Shown here piece after piece: positions 1 through 8,167 of a DNA stretch of 64,000 nucleotides (position 1 is the first letter of the stretch; each line of letters opens with the position of its first letter). The translations under genes were made by a program, and so were the position numbers. The DNA comes from Tuwongella immobilis. Lineage in GTDB: Bacteria > Planctomycetota > Planctomycetia > Gemmatales > Gemmataceae. Below the pieces are notes generated by a model. The model did not search any database and was not told the DNA's origin. It worked only from the letters and a program-made list of their open reading frames with translations. The stretch lies in NCBI RefSeq assembly GCF_901538355.1, contig NZ_LR593887.1, positions 4,440,920-4,504,919 of the forward strand. The letters run 5' to 3'.

Positions 1-744
1 GGCATTCCCAATGGCGATGGCGGGTTCAATCCCAATGCGGTGCTTGGCCCGCCGCAGGTGCTCAAGAAAACGGCAACGGAACAGGGCGAACCACGACTGT
101 GGATGGGGGGCGTGGAATTCGGGTTGAATGGCAGTGAGGGGAACAGCCAGATTCTCAAGATTCGCTTTGGCGCGAATGCCACCCGCAAGTCGCAAACCAA
201 TTTGCTGGCAGCGGATCTGTTCTACGGCTTCTCGACGCAGAACAGCGAACGGAACGAGAACAAAATGCTGCTCTCGGTGCGGGATGAAATTCTGCTGGCC
301 GGTACGCAGTGGAGCCCGTTCTTAGCCGGGACGACCGAATACGACGAATTCCGGGATTACGAATTTCGCTACGCCAGCCACGCGGGGTTGAGTTATCTAT
401 TCTGGAAAACGGAGAAATCGCTGTTCAAAGGGCGATTTGGCGTGGGGACATCGGTGGAAGTGAGTCCGGAAGATACGCGGTACAACCCCGAAGGGATGTT
501 GGGGTACGATTTCAATTGGCGATTCACCGATCGGCAGCGATTTGTGACCTCGGCCGACTTCTTTCAGGATTTGGGCAATCTGGAACGGCAGCGCGTGCGG
601 GTCCGGGGTGCGTATGAAATCTTGGTCGATCCCGAATCGAATCTCACGCTCCGACTCGGGATTCAAGAGCGGTACGATAGCCAGCCCGGGAATGCGAAGC
701 CGAACGACCTCGACTTTTTCGCCACGCTGATGTTCCGATTTTGA
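1..744 (+). CDS. DUF481-type outer-membrane beta-barrel protein (5' partial)
   Basis: The reading frame is open from base 1, so the start lies outside the window; 247 residues are visible. The sequence has alternating aromatic/polar strands typical of a beta-barrel, for example the YGFSTQ, AGLSYLF, GYDFNWRF and ATLMFRF stretches. It ends in Phe, as outer-membrane barrels usually do. Spacing and composition resemble the DUF481 (YdiY-like) family, whose role is unknown beyond sitting in the outer membrane. No signal peptide can be judged because the N-terminus is missing. It converges on the tiny basic gene at 753-854, only 8 bases away. The barrel is well supported; the family name is moderately sure. 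Confidence 0.6.
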   Translation, partial: GIPNGDGGFNPNAVLGPPQVLKKTATEQGEPRLWMGGVEFGLNGSEGNSQILKIRFGANATRKSQTNLLAADLFYGFSTQNSERNENKMLLSVRDEILLAGTQWSPFLAGTTEYDEFRDYEFRYASHAGLSYLFWKTEKSLFKGRFGVGTSVEVSPEDTRYNPEGMLGYDFNWRFTDRQRFVTSADFFQDLGNLERQRVRVRGAYEILVDPESNLTLRLGIQERYDSQPGNAKPNDLDFFATLMFRF

Positions 745-752
745 CAATCGGA

Positions 753-854
753 TTACTTCTTGTACTTCTTGGTGCTTCGCAGCTTGTGCTTGCGGTTCTT
801 CCGCAGTCGCTTGGCGAGAGTCCGCATGCTCTTGGAACGATGTTGAATGCCCAT
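753..854 (-). CDS. Very small basic protein, 33 residues
   Basis: Translation gives a 33-residue protein beginning MGIQHRSKSMRT and ending KKYKK; about half of the residues are Lys or Arg, and there are no acidic residues. A strong ribosome binding site (AGGAG, about 9 bases upstream of the ATG) supports translation. The composition fits a ribosome-associated or RNA-binding peptide. The core KRLRKNRKHKL loosely resembles the KRxRKxKHRKLxR core of the bacterial AURKAIP1/COX24 (mS38-like) mini-proteins, but I cannot prove homology. It lies alone between the DUF481 gene and the VWA gene. The reading frame and RBS are seen directly; the function is a guess. Confidence 0.65.
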   Translation of the reverse strand: MGIQHRSKSMRTLAKRLRKNRKHKLRSTKKYKK

Positions 855-935
855 TCCGATCACTCCTAACGAGTCCACCAACCAAATCCGAGGAACGGGC
901 ATTATAGCAGGCCGCCTTCGAATCGGCAGGGGGAA

Positions 936-2357
936 TTAAGGCTTGCTCATGCCCACAAAACTGCCGTCGTTTTCTCGGGAGAGTGCCCAAAGAAAGGCTC
1001 CCACCGCGGGATTCTCGAAGAAAAAGCCGATGGAATTGATTCGGACTCGCGGCGCATTCGCCCGGAACCCGTTCCAACTTTGCTGCATTTTTTGCCGGAC
1101 GTAGCGTGCCAGAATATCCGACTTCTCCGCCTCGGGAAGATTCGTGCCCAATGCTTGCTGGGCAATCGTTAATCCCGGTCCGCTGGTCGGCAGACCATCC
1201 GAGAACAGATATAGCGTATCCATCCCTTGATCGCGCATGCCAAAGGCCGCCTCGAAGCCATCGTAGAGATTCGTGTCGCCCTTGGGGGTGAAGTTCATCA
1301 GCGTACGCTTGACCAGATCGAGCGTGGTATTCCCCTCAAAGCGAATCCAGCGCCCGCGCTGCCCCAAAGGATGTTGCACCTGATCGGAGAACAACACCAG
1401 TTGGAATTGTTCCATTTGCGGAATACTCCGCATCACTTTCACGATCGTCTCCACGACAATCGGCCACTTGGTCAGATCGTCGGTTTCTTTGTCCCGCATC
1501 ATCATGCTGCCCGAGACATCGACCAGAAACACGACCGAGCGGCCCGACATGGCGATGCCGGCGAAGCGCGTCTCCTCATCGGCTTTGGCCTGCTTGAGTT
1601 GCACATCCATCGATTTGATCTGTCCCTGAAGATCGATGATGTTCTTGCGATAATCTTCGGTGGTTTCCGAGCTGGCTTGCAGCTTGCGTTCCAACCCGGC
1701 GATTTGTCGCAGCAATCGGGCCATATCGTCGGTTTGCGTTTTGGTTTTGGCGTCGGATTTCTCGTTCATCGCCAGCAAGTCGCGGATTTGCAGCGTGGCG
1801 GTGGCATACGCCTTTTCGGATGCGGTCAATTTGGCCTGCATCGCGGCCATCTCGGTCCGCAGGGACGCCAATTCCGTGCGGGTCGCCAGCAATTGCGCTT
1901 GGATGGAGTCGCGTTCGCGGGTGCGGGTGGCGGTCAGGGCTTTCTCGTCCGAAAGCAAGCCGGTCAGCCGTTTTTGCTCGGTTTTGAGATCGACAATATT
2001 GGCGGCTAAGCCCAATTCTCGCTTTTCGCTGCCATCGAGAATCGCGGACAAGGCGGCGATGGTATTGCCGCTTTCCAATAGCGAAATGCGCAGCCGTTCG
2101 CCCTCCGCCTCCAGCAGGCGAATGCGTTCTTGCAGCAATAATTCTTGTTGGCTGGCCGTGGTGAGACGCTGCTGGGATTGATCCAGCTTCTCCCGGCTTT
2201 CGGCGAGCTGGGCCTTCTGGCTGGCCAAATCGACAGCCACCATTTTGGCTTGCCGCGTGTTCAACAGCCATAACAGTGTCACACAGCCCAACGCGCAGCA
2301 AAACACGTCGAGCATCCACATGCTAACCAAGGATGGTGGGCGAACGCGCGATTTCAT
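936..2357 (-). CDS. Membrane-anchored coiled-coil protein with VWA domain
   Basis: 473 residues. One hydrophobic segment lies near the N-terminus (about 12-32, after MKSRVRPPSL), then a long coiled coil (about 38-260, rich in Gln, Glu, Leu and Arg), then a von Willebrand A domain from about 275. The metal-site motif is intact: DVSGSM with D280, a Thr in KGDTNLYDG, and Asp in LFSDGLP. The start at 2357 follows GAGGAAC; an upstream extension would run into the preceding gene. It is the last gene of a set with an Hsp70-fold protein and a TolQ/MotA-like channel. The N-terminal anchor is like that of ExbD/MotB partners, but a VWA domain takes the place of the usual periplasmic domain. Role unknown; possibly a force- or envelope-linked complex. 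Confidence 0.85.
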   Translation of the reverse strand: MKSRVRPPSLVSMWMLDVFCCALGCVTLLWLLNTRQAKMVAVDLASQKAQLAESREKLDQSQQRLTTASQQELLLQERIRLLEAEGERLRISLLESGNTIAALSAILDGSEKRELGLAANIVDLKTEQKRLTGLLSDEKALTATRTRERDSIQAQLLATRTELASLRTEMAAMQAKLTASEKAYATATLQIRDLLAMNEKSDAKTKTQTDDMARLLRQIAGLERKLQASSETTEDYRKNIIDLQGQIKSMDVQLKQAKADEETRFAGIAMSGRSVVFLVDVSGSMMMRDKETDDLTKWPIVVETIVKVMRSIPQMEQFQLVLFSDQVQHPLGQRGRWIRFEGNTTLDLVKRTLMNFTPKGDTNLYDGFEAAFGMRDQGMDTLYLFSDGLPTSGPGLTIAQQALGTNLPEAEKSDILARYVRQKMQQSWNGFRANAPRVRINSIGFFFENPAVGAFLWALSRENDGSFVGMSKP

Positions 2358-2410
2358 GCCAAGTTCCTCAATCGCCGAATCATCAACCATCGACCGCAGA
2401 CAACCCGCGG

Positions 2411-3598
2411 TTAGCTCCCAATGAGCCGAATCGTGCGGTCCACGTGGGTGCGAGGCAGTTGCCCCGATCGCCAGGCTTCCAACAATAAGCAGGTAGAGCG
2501 TGCCACCGCGTGTGCGGGCATCCAGCGACACTCGGCCTCGGGTGCCAAGCGGTGGAGTAACGCCGTGGCCAAGCCCGGCAATCGCCCGGCGGCGTGGGTC
2601 ATCCAGATGGAATGGACCGCCCCCCGACCGCTACTGGATTGCAGCAGATCCCGCACGGAATCGACCGCGTGCGTTTGCAACCCCGGACAGGTGCCATCCA
2701 TCTCTTCCGGCTGATAGATCAAATCCTGATACCAGCGTTCGGAACGTACCGTGAGACAAACCCGATTCCCTTGCCGAACCTGATCGAGCTTTTCATCGAA
2801 TTGATCGACCAACAACTGTTCGGCATTGGCATCTTCACGGGGATCGCGACGACAAACCCGGATGCAACGATCCGCCAAACTATTGAGCATGCGATCGATC
2901 CAGACGCGCTTGCTCAACGCCGGCAGATGCAGATGCCCCAACAGCGTGGCCTCGTCGCGTTCCACTTGCAGCAGCACGAAACTCATGGCGCAATCGTCGA
3001 CATCCACCAGCAACATCCGTCCGGGCATCATGCCACGCTCGGCGGTCATCTCGACTCGGGCATGCCGACTGGAAAGGAGCGGCGATTCCGCTTGCACCGT
3101 GGGGGCCGACGCCAGAAGTGCCAGCGGCCAAGTGATGGTGCCGTTGATGGACAATTTCGCACGGGTGGCCACGGTCGTGAGCATTTCGACTTGAACATTC
3201 GTCAGATACACAGGCAACGCGATGGCCAATTGTGTGGCAACTTCCAGATGCGGTTGGAGTTTCTCGAACACCAACTGGAGTGCCCCCAAGGCATCGAAGC
3301 GGACTTTTCCGGCCCGCCACTCGGTGGGATCGCCCAACTGCCCTAAAAATCCCTGGCAGCAGAAATGGGGCATTTTGCGCGATAATGCCAGGGCCGATCG
3401 ACCGACTTCCGGAACGCGGCGTTCCAAATTGATCGCCAACGGTAAGTCATCGTGCGAATCATCCAGCAGCAAGGGACGCAACTGAGGAAGTCGCCCCGCG
3501 ACCGCTCGAGCCGAGGAAGCGGTCAGATCCAATCCGGTCGGTTCGCCGGTTCGAATCGGACCACTTTGCGGTTTGCGAGAAAAATTCGGCCAAGCCAT
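2411..3598 (-). CDS. Hsp70/actin-like ATPase-fold protein, divergent
   Basis: 395 residues. The order of elements matches the Hsp70/actin fold: a phosphate-1-like segment LDLTASSARAV near residue 23, a PVYLTNVQVEMLTTVA helix like the DnaK phosphate-binding helix region, and a phosphate-2-like strand LLVDVDDCAMSFVLL where DnaK has DxGGGTxD. The Gly-rich phosphate-2 loop is degraded, so ATP hydrolysis is doubtful. There is no substrate-binding domain of the DnaK kind. It lies between the TolQ-like gene (72 bases upstream) and the VWA gene on the same strand. The start at 3598 follows GAGG with good spacing. Fold assignment is by pattern only; the function is unknown. Confidence 0.65.
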   Translation of the reverse strand: MAWPNFSRKPQSGPIRTGEPTGLDLTASSARAVAGRLPQLRPLLLDDSHDDLPLAINLERRVPEVGRSALALSRKMPHFCCQGFLGQLGDPTEWRAGKVRFDALGALQLVFEKLQPHLEVATQLAIALPVYLTNVQVEMLTTVATRAKLSINGTITWPLALLASAPTVQAESPLLSSRHARVEMTAERGMMPGRMLLVDVDDCAMSFVLLQVERDEATLLGHLHLPALSKRVWIDRMLNSLADRCIRVCRRDPREDANAEQLLVDQFDEKLDQVRQGNRVCLTVRSERWYQDLIYQPEEMDGTCPGLQTHAVDSVRDLLQSSSGRGAVHSIWMTHAAGRLPGLATALLHRLAPEAECRWMPAHAVARSTCLLLEAWRSGQLPRTHVDRTIRLIGS

Positions 3599-3670
3599 AA
3601 GCGTGCCTCAATGGCGATGCAAAAGCGAGTGGGAGCCAATTGCGACCGGTTCCAACCCGCGCACCGGGAC

Positions 3671-4474
3671 TTACGCGGATTGTGTTTCCGGATTCGGATC
3701 ATACAGCCGCAACAGAAGCTGATCCTGGCAATAACTTTGCGCATCGATAATCAGCATTTCTTCACCTTTTTGCACCGAGAGCAAGAGGTACATGAGTACC
3801 ACGCTCAAGAACAACGCAACGAATGTGCAATCGAATGCCGTTCCGAGTTGATCGGTGGCGGCCTTCAAGAATCGCTGGAGATTGTCTTCATCGACCCCGG
3901 CCATGCTCATGCCCCCCGCAAGGCCACGAACGGTGCCCAAGAATCCAATCGCAGGAATGGCCCAGACCAGGTAGTTCACGGTGCCCATACTGGTGGTCAT
4001 GCGGCCTTGTTCGACTTCCGCTTGGGTGCGAACCACTTCGGAAACATCGGCGGCAGAACGAGTAATGGCGTATTTGGTCAGCGCTTGCCGAAGCATGGTG
4101 GTCAAGATGAATGGGCCGCCACGCTGAGATGCCTGATCGATTTTGCGAGCATACGGTCGCGCATCTTCGGGCAAAATGCGCGTCGCTTCATCGAGTGGCA
4201 GCAGATCCAGATAGAACGCTTGCCGTTGACGGACGACCTCGCGGTATCGGCTCAAGAGAATCAACCCCGCCCAGATGCAGCAAAAGTAGCAGCCGATTTG
4301 TTCCGGCCCCAGGAGCAATCGGCGGAGTCGTTCGGGGGTCCATTTGGACCATTCCTCTTCGGTGAATCCCCCCGAATAGGTGTGCCAGACAAAGCCGATT
4401 CCCCCCACTGCGAGCATCGCCAGGATCAAATGCAGCCATTCTCGCGGCATGCGTTGCGAAACCGAGATCGACAT
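3671..4474 (-). CDS. MotA/TolQ/ExbB-family proton channel-like protein
   Basis: 267 residues with a hydrophobic segment near residues 14-32, a second around 65-80, and two long helices in the C-terminal half. The segment MGTVNYLVWAIPAIGFLGTV followed by GLAGGMS is the typical TolQ/MotA signature region (membrane helix with Pro-x-x-Gly-xx-GTV-x-G). In this family the protein forms a proton channel in the inner membrane with a single-helix partner. Here the likely partner is the VWA protein two genes downstream. First gene of the three-gene minus-strand set; the divergent neighbour is the kinase-phosphatase at 4921. The substrate or load it drives is not evident. Confidence 0.8.
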   Translation of the reverse strand: MSISVSQRMPREWLHLILAMLAVGGIGFVWHTYSGGFTEEEWSKWTPERLRRLLLGPEQIGCYFCCIWAGLILLSRYREVVRQRQAFYLDLLPLDEATRILPEDARPYARKIDQASQRGGPFILTTMLRQALTKYAITRSAADVSEVVRTQAEVEQGRMTTSMGTVNYLVWAIPAIGFLGTVRGLAGGMSMAGVDEDNLQRFLKAATDQLGTAFDCTFVALFLSVVLMYLLLSVQKGEEMLIIDAQSYCQDQLLLRLYDPNPETQSA

Positions 4475-4920
4475 CGGGGTTGGACTCCGTCAAGTTTTCG
4501 ACCAGCGTCTGCACGGTATTTCGCGGCCCAGGCTTCGTTATTGTAGGACCAGCCGGGCGATTCTCCCATTGGAGCGAATCGTGATTTTTCTTGTCAACCG
4601 GATAATCCCCCCGTCAAGGGGAGATTCCCGAGAAACCCGCTCACTCCCGGCGAGGCATCTGGGCAAACCGTCTGGACTCTGGTATGCTACGATAGTGAAT
4701 ACGGTGGAAGCATTGAGAACTTCTTCCCCATCTGACGGTTTCTCGGTTGCCTACCGGGAAGATCGGTGCGGGAGAGGATCGCAGGAGGTGGGAATCGCCG
4801 ATCCAATTGGTGGTTGTGTGTCCCCCAGCGGTGGCATCCCACCCGCTTGGCAACCCGCCAACCTCCCCCCTTCTCCTTCACTCGGCTACCTCTTCGGACT
4901 TGGAACGGGACTCTGCGACG
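4475..4920. other. Divergent intergenic region, 446 bases
   Basis: Separates the TolQ-like gene (minus) from the kinase-phosphatase gene (plus). It is less GC-rich than the genes and holds a short inverted repeat around AATCCCC/GGGGAtT near 4602-4626. I find no convincing -35/-10 pair and no small reading frame with a ribosome binding site. Both promoters should lie here. Confidence 0.5.
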
Positions 4921-6261
4921 ATGCGATTGGCGATCCCGGAACTCGCGCTCGTTCTCCTCGTAGGGCCCTCTGGCGCGGGGAAATCGACCTTCTCGCGGAA
5001 GCATTTCCGACCTACGGAAATTCTCTCCTCCGATTTTTTTCGGGCAATCGTCTGCGATGATGAAACCAACCAATCCGCCGGACGCGATGCGTTCGATGTC
5101 CTGCATCTGGTCGCCAGCAAGCGATTGGGCCGTGGCAGACTCACCGTCATTGATGCCACCAATGTCCAAACCGAGGCCCGGCGACCGCTGATCGCCATGG
5201 CGCGACGCTTCCACGTTCAATCCGCTGCAATCGTATTCGATCTTCCCGAGAGCGATTTTCTCGCCCACAATCGCATGCGACCGGGTCGCCAGGTCGAGCC
5301 GCACATCATTCAGCATCAAATGCGACAGATGCAATCCGCCATCAATCGACTGCCCGAAGAAGGCTTCTCGGTCATTCACACCCTGCGCACGGTCGATGAA
5401 GTCAACCAAGCCTTTCTCGTCCGCGAGCGCTTACCGGTGAATCGTCGGCACGATTTTGGCCCGTTCGACATTATCGGCGACATTCACGGTTGCTTGGATG
5501 AACTGCGGCAACTGCTCGAAAAACTCGGCTACGCGCCGCACGAAACCACCGACGACGATGGCCGCCCCGTCTGGGCTGTCACCCCGCCAACCGACCGCAA
5601 ACTGATTTTCCTAGGCGATTTAGTCGATCGCGGGCCAGATTCCGTTGGTGTCCTGCGACTGGTCATGCGAGCCGTCCGCGAAGGGGCTGCGCTGTGTGTG
5701 GCGGGGAATCACGATCACAAACTGCTGCGAGCGTTGCGTGGTCGCGTGAGTAATTTTTCGCACGGATTGGCCGAAACCCTGGAGCAAGTGCGCGGCGAGC
5801 CAGACGGATTCATCGAACGAATCGACTTATTCCTGGCCGATTTGCCCAGTCACCTGATGCTGGATCGAGGCCGATTGGTGGTAGCCCATGCGGGGTTGAA
5901 GCAGGGGCTGCAAGGTCGCGTCTCGGATCGGGTGCGGGATTTTGCCCTGTATGGCGAAACCACCGGGGATATGGACGAATCCGGGTTGCCCGTGCGCATC
6001 AACTGGGCGGCGGGCTATCGCGGTCGGGCAGCAGTCATTTATGGGCATACGCCCGTGGTCACACCCACTTGGCAGAACGAAACCCTTTGCATCGACACCG
6101 GTTGCGTCTACGGCGGATCGCTGACGGCGTTACGCTATCCGGAACGGGAGTTGGTGGATGTCCCCGCGGCGAAAATGTACAAGCCGCCGAAACGGGCATT
6201 CGCAGACGGCATTCCTGGGGTGTTGCCCCCGCCGCCGGATGCCGATCATCCGCACGATTAA
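4921..6261 (+). CDS. Polynucleotide kinase-phosphatase (Pnkp-type, without ligase domain)
   Basis: 446 residues. The N-terminal P-loop kinase has GPSGAGKST (K21, S22), D38 and an NRMRPGR lid (R118-R123). The central calcineurin-type phosphatase domain carries D187 and H189 in GDIHG, D233 and R237 in GDLVDRG, N263 and H264 in GNHD, H323 in AHAG, H376 in GHTP and D392. These positions coincide with the numbering I recall for Clostridium thermocellum Pnkp, so both activities are probably intact: 5'-OH kinase and 2',3'-phosphatase healing of broken RNA. The usual C-terminal adenylyltransferase/ligase half (about 390 residues) is absent; the gene stops cleanly and no ligase gene follows. The start at 4921 places the P-loop at the family position. 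Confidence 0.9.
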   Translation: MRLAIPELALVLLVGPSGAGKSTFSRKHFRPTEILSSDFFRAIVCDDETNQSAGRDAFDVLHLVASKRLGRGRLTVIDATNVQTEARRPLIAMARRFHVQSAAIVFDLPESDFLAHNRMRPGRQVEPHIIQHQMRQMQSAINRLPEEGFSVIHTLRTVDEVNQAFLVRERLPVNRRHDFGPFDIIGDIHGCLDELRQLLEKLGYAPHETTDDDGRPVWAVTPPTDRKLIFLGDLVDRGPDSVGVLRLVMRAVREGAALCVAGNHDHKLLRALRGRVSNFSHGLAETLEQVRGEPDGFIERIDLFLADLPSHLMLDRGRLVVAHAGLKQGLQGRVSDRVRDFALYGETTGDMDESGLPVRINWAAGYRGRAAVIYGHTPVVTPTWQNETLCIDTGCVYGGSLTALRYPERELVDVPAAKMYKPPKRAFADGIPGVLPPPPDADHPHD

Positions 6262-6287
6262 TCGAGCGATTCAATCGGGTGCAACAA

Positions 6288-6316
6288 CCGGGATCTTCCC
6301 GAAGGAAGAATCCCGG
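6288..6316. terminator. Hairpin between convergent genes
   Basis: Arms CCGGGATCTTCC and GGAAGAATCCCGG pair with one bulged base around a CGAA loop. It sits between the converging kinase-phosphatase and peroxiredoxin genes, so it may end transcription both ways. There is no T-tract. Confidence 0.5.
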
Positions 6317-6340
6317 AAGAAGCCGCGGACCGGAACCGGA

Positions 6341-6931
6341 TCAATGATTGGCTTTGCTGAAGTAGGCCTTCGATTCCGAGACGGTCGGCTTGATCGTCAA
6401 CGAACCGGGCTTCCAGTTCGCCGGGCAAACTTCGCCGTTGGCTTCGAAGAATTGCAGCGCATCCAACAGGCGGATCGCTTCATCGACGCTGCGTCCCAAC
6501 GGCAGATCGTTGATGAGCGCATGGCGGACGATGCCTTCTTTGTCGATCAGGAACAAGCCGCGCAACGCCACGCCAGCTTCTTCGATCAACACGCCGTAAT
6601 CGCTGCTGATTTTCTTGGTCAAATCGGCGATCAGCGGGTACTTCAAACCACCCAATCCGCCTTCGGCGCGGGATTGCTTGATGAACGCCAGGTGGGTGAA
6701 TTCGCTATCCACCGAGACGCCCAACACTTGGCAGTTCCGCTTTTCAAATTCTTCGACGGCATCGCTGAACGCGATGATTTCCGTCGGGCAGACAAACGTG
6801 AAGTCCAACGGATAAAAGAACAGCAAAACGTACTTGCCCTTGTAATCGGCCAAGCTGACGGTCTTGAATTCTTCGTTCACCACGGCTTTGGCGGTGAATT
6901 CCGGTGCGGGCTTTTGCACAACAACGGCCAT
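6341..6931 (-). CDS. Typical 2-Cys peroxiredoxin (AhpC/Prx1 type)
   Basis: 196 residues. Peroxidatic Cys48 lies in FTFVCPTE and resolving Cys169 in GEVCPANW, so it should reduce hydrogen peroxide and organic hydroperoxides as a cytosolic homodimer or decamer. The chain also has a GGLG loop (residues 91-94) and ends in AYFSKANH, the YF-motif C-terminal helix known from eukaryotic peroxiredoxins that are easily over-oxidised. The start at 6931 follows GGGAGAA with good spacing; an upstream in-frame ATG at 6979 would add 16 residues not seen in the family. It is divergent from the ROK kinase gene. No reductase gene is nearby. Confidence 0.95.
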   Translation of the reverse strand: MAVVVQKPAPEFTAKAVVNEEFKTVSLADYKGKYVLLFFYPLDFTFVCPTEIIAFSDAVEEFEKRNCQVLGVSVDSEFTHLAFIKQSRAEGGLGGLKYPLIADLTKKISSDYGVLIEEAGVALRGLFLIDKEGIVRHALINDLPLGRSVDEAIRLLDALQFFEANGEVCPANWKPGSLTIKPTVSESKAYFSKANH

Positions 6932-7145
6932 TCGAACATTCTCCCAATTGATCCGATCCGGCCCACCAGCACGGTGCATTGTGAGCTATTCTATTTGTAG
7001 GCATTTGTCGTGATGCTGGGGAGAGATTTCGCGGATTCCACGATCGGGGATTTTTTCCGACTCGCAGGAATTGACGATCGGGCGGGAAACAGCCATCTTG
7101 GTAAGGCATCCCGATTTCCGAATTTTCCGAAGGGTGATTGCAAGT

Positions 7146-8135
7146 ATGGCATCCGAATCACGCGATGGATACTGGCTGGGAGTCGATCTGGGCGGCACGA
7201 AAATTCTTGCCGGTCTCTTCGATTCGAATCTGAAACTCATCGCTCGCACCAAGCAAGCGACCGCAGCCGACCAAGGTGGCGATGCCGTCGTCAGCCGCAT
7301 TAGCCGCGCGGTGGAAGAAGTCATCGAGAATGGCCGCATCGAGCGATCGGAAATCCGGGGGCTCGCACTCGGGGTGCCCGGCCAAATCGAACCCAAGACA
7401 CGAATCGTCCGCTATGCTCCGAATCTCGCCTGGCGCGATTTCGCCGTCTTGCCCGCCCTGCCCGAGACATGGCATTGGCCGATTTATCTCGAAAACGATG
7501 TTCGCATGGGCACTTACGGCGAATATGCCTGCGGTGTCGCCAAAGGATCTGACAATGTTTTGGGAATCTTTGCGGGCACCGGCGTGGGTGGCTGTTTGAT
7601 TCTCAACGGCAAGCTGCACACCGGCTTCCTCGGTCACGGCGGCGAAATCGGCCACCTCATCATCCATTACCGCAAGGGGCATTCGCTCGAAGGAATCGCC
7701 GGACGGAAATCGCTGATGAAACGAATCGGCGACCTGCTTGCCGACTCGCCCAAACGGGTCCGCAAGGAATGGAAGAACATCGATCTCGCCTCCGTCAAAT
7801 CGTCATTACTGGCCGAATTCTACCAGAAAGATGATCCAATCGCCGTCACGATCATTGATGAAGCCGCCAAAGCACTCGGCGCGGCGGTGGGCGGCTGCAT
7901 CAATCTGCTAAGCCCCGAAGTGATCGTCATCGGTGGCGGAGTCGCGGGCGCACTCGGCGAAAGCTACCTGGAACGCATTCGGGAAATCGCCATGCGATAT
8001 GTGCTGCCCGGTGCCGCCGATGGGGTGCGGATTGTGCCCGCGTCGCTGGGAGATGATGCGGGGATTGTCGGCTGTGCCGCTTACGCTCAGGCGAATGTCG
8101 CAGCTGGCCTGCCCGGTCAGCGAGTCAAGCCGTAA
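7146..8135 (+). CDS. ROK-family sugar kinase (glucokinase-like)
   Basis: 329 residues. The ATP-binding start GVDLGGTK (phosphate-1) and FAGTGVGGC (phosphate-2) are clear, the catalytic base Asp is in LENDVRMG, and an adenosine-type segment VIGGGVAG follows. It probably phosphorylates glucose or a related hexose with ATP. Unlike most ROK proteins, the Cys-rich zinc motif (CxCGxxGC) after GGEIGH is missing: the region reads GHLIIHYRKGHSLEGIAGRKS with no cysteines. The start at 7146 was chosen because family members begin close to the DLGGTK motif. It converges on the hybrid kinase gene 33 bases away. Confidence 0.88.
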   Translation: MASESRDGYWLGVDLGGTKILAGLFDSNLKLIARTKQATAADQGGDAVVSRISRAVEEVIENGRIERSEIRGLALGVPGQIEPKTRIVRYAPNLAWRDFAVLPALPETWHWPIYLENDVRMGTYGEYACGVAKGSDNVLGIFAGTGVGGCLILNGKLHTGFLGHGGEIGHLIIHYRKGHSLEGIAGRKSLMKRIGDLLADSPKRVRKEWKNIDLASVKSSLLAEFYQKDDPIAVTIIDEAAKALGAAVGGCINLLSPEVIVIGGGVAGALGESYLERIREIAMRYVLPGAADGVRIVPASLGDDAGIVGCAAYAQANVAAGLPGQRVKP

Positions 8136-8167
8136 CCCCTGATCCAATCGAATCTTCGGGAAACGCC

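Noticed and set aside
4747-4920. An N-terminal extension of the kinase-phosphatase
   Set aside because: It adds 58 residues without motif; starting at 4921 places every catalytic residue at the known family position.
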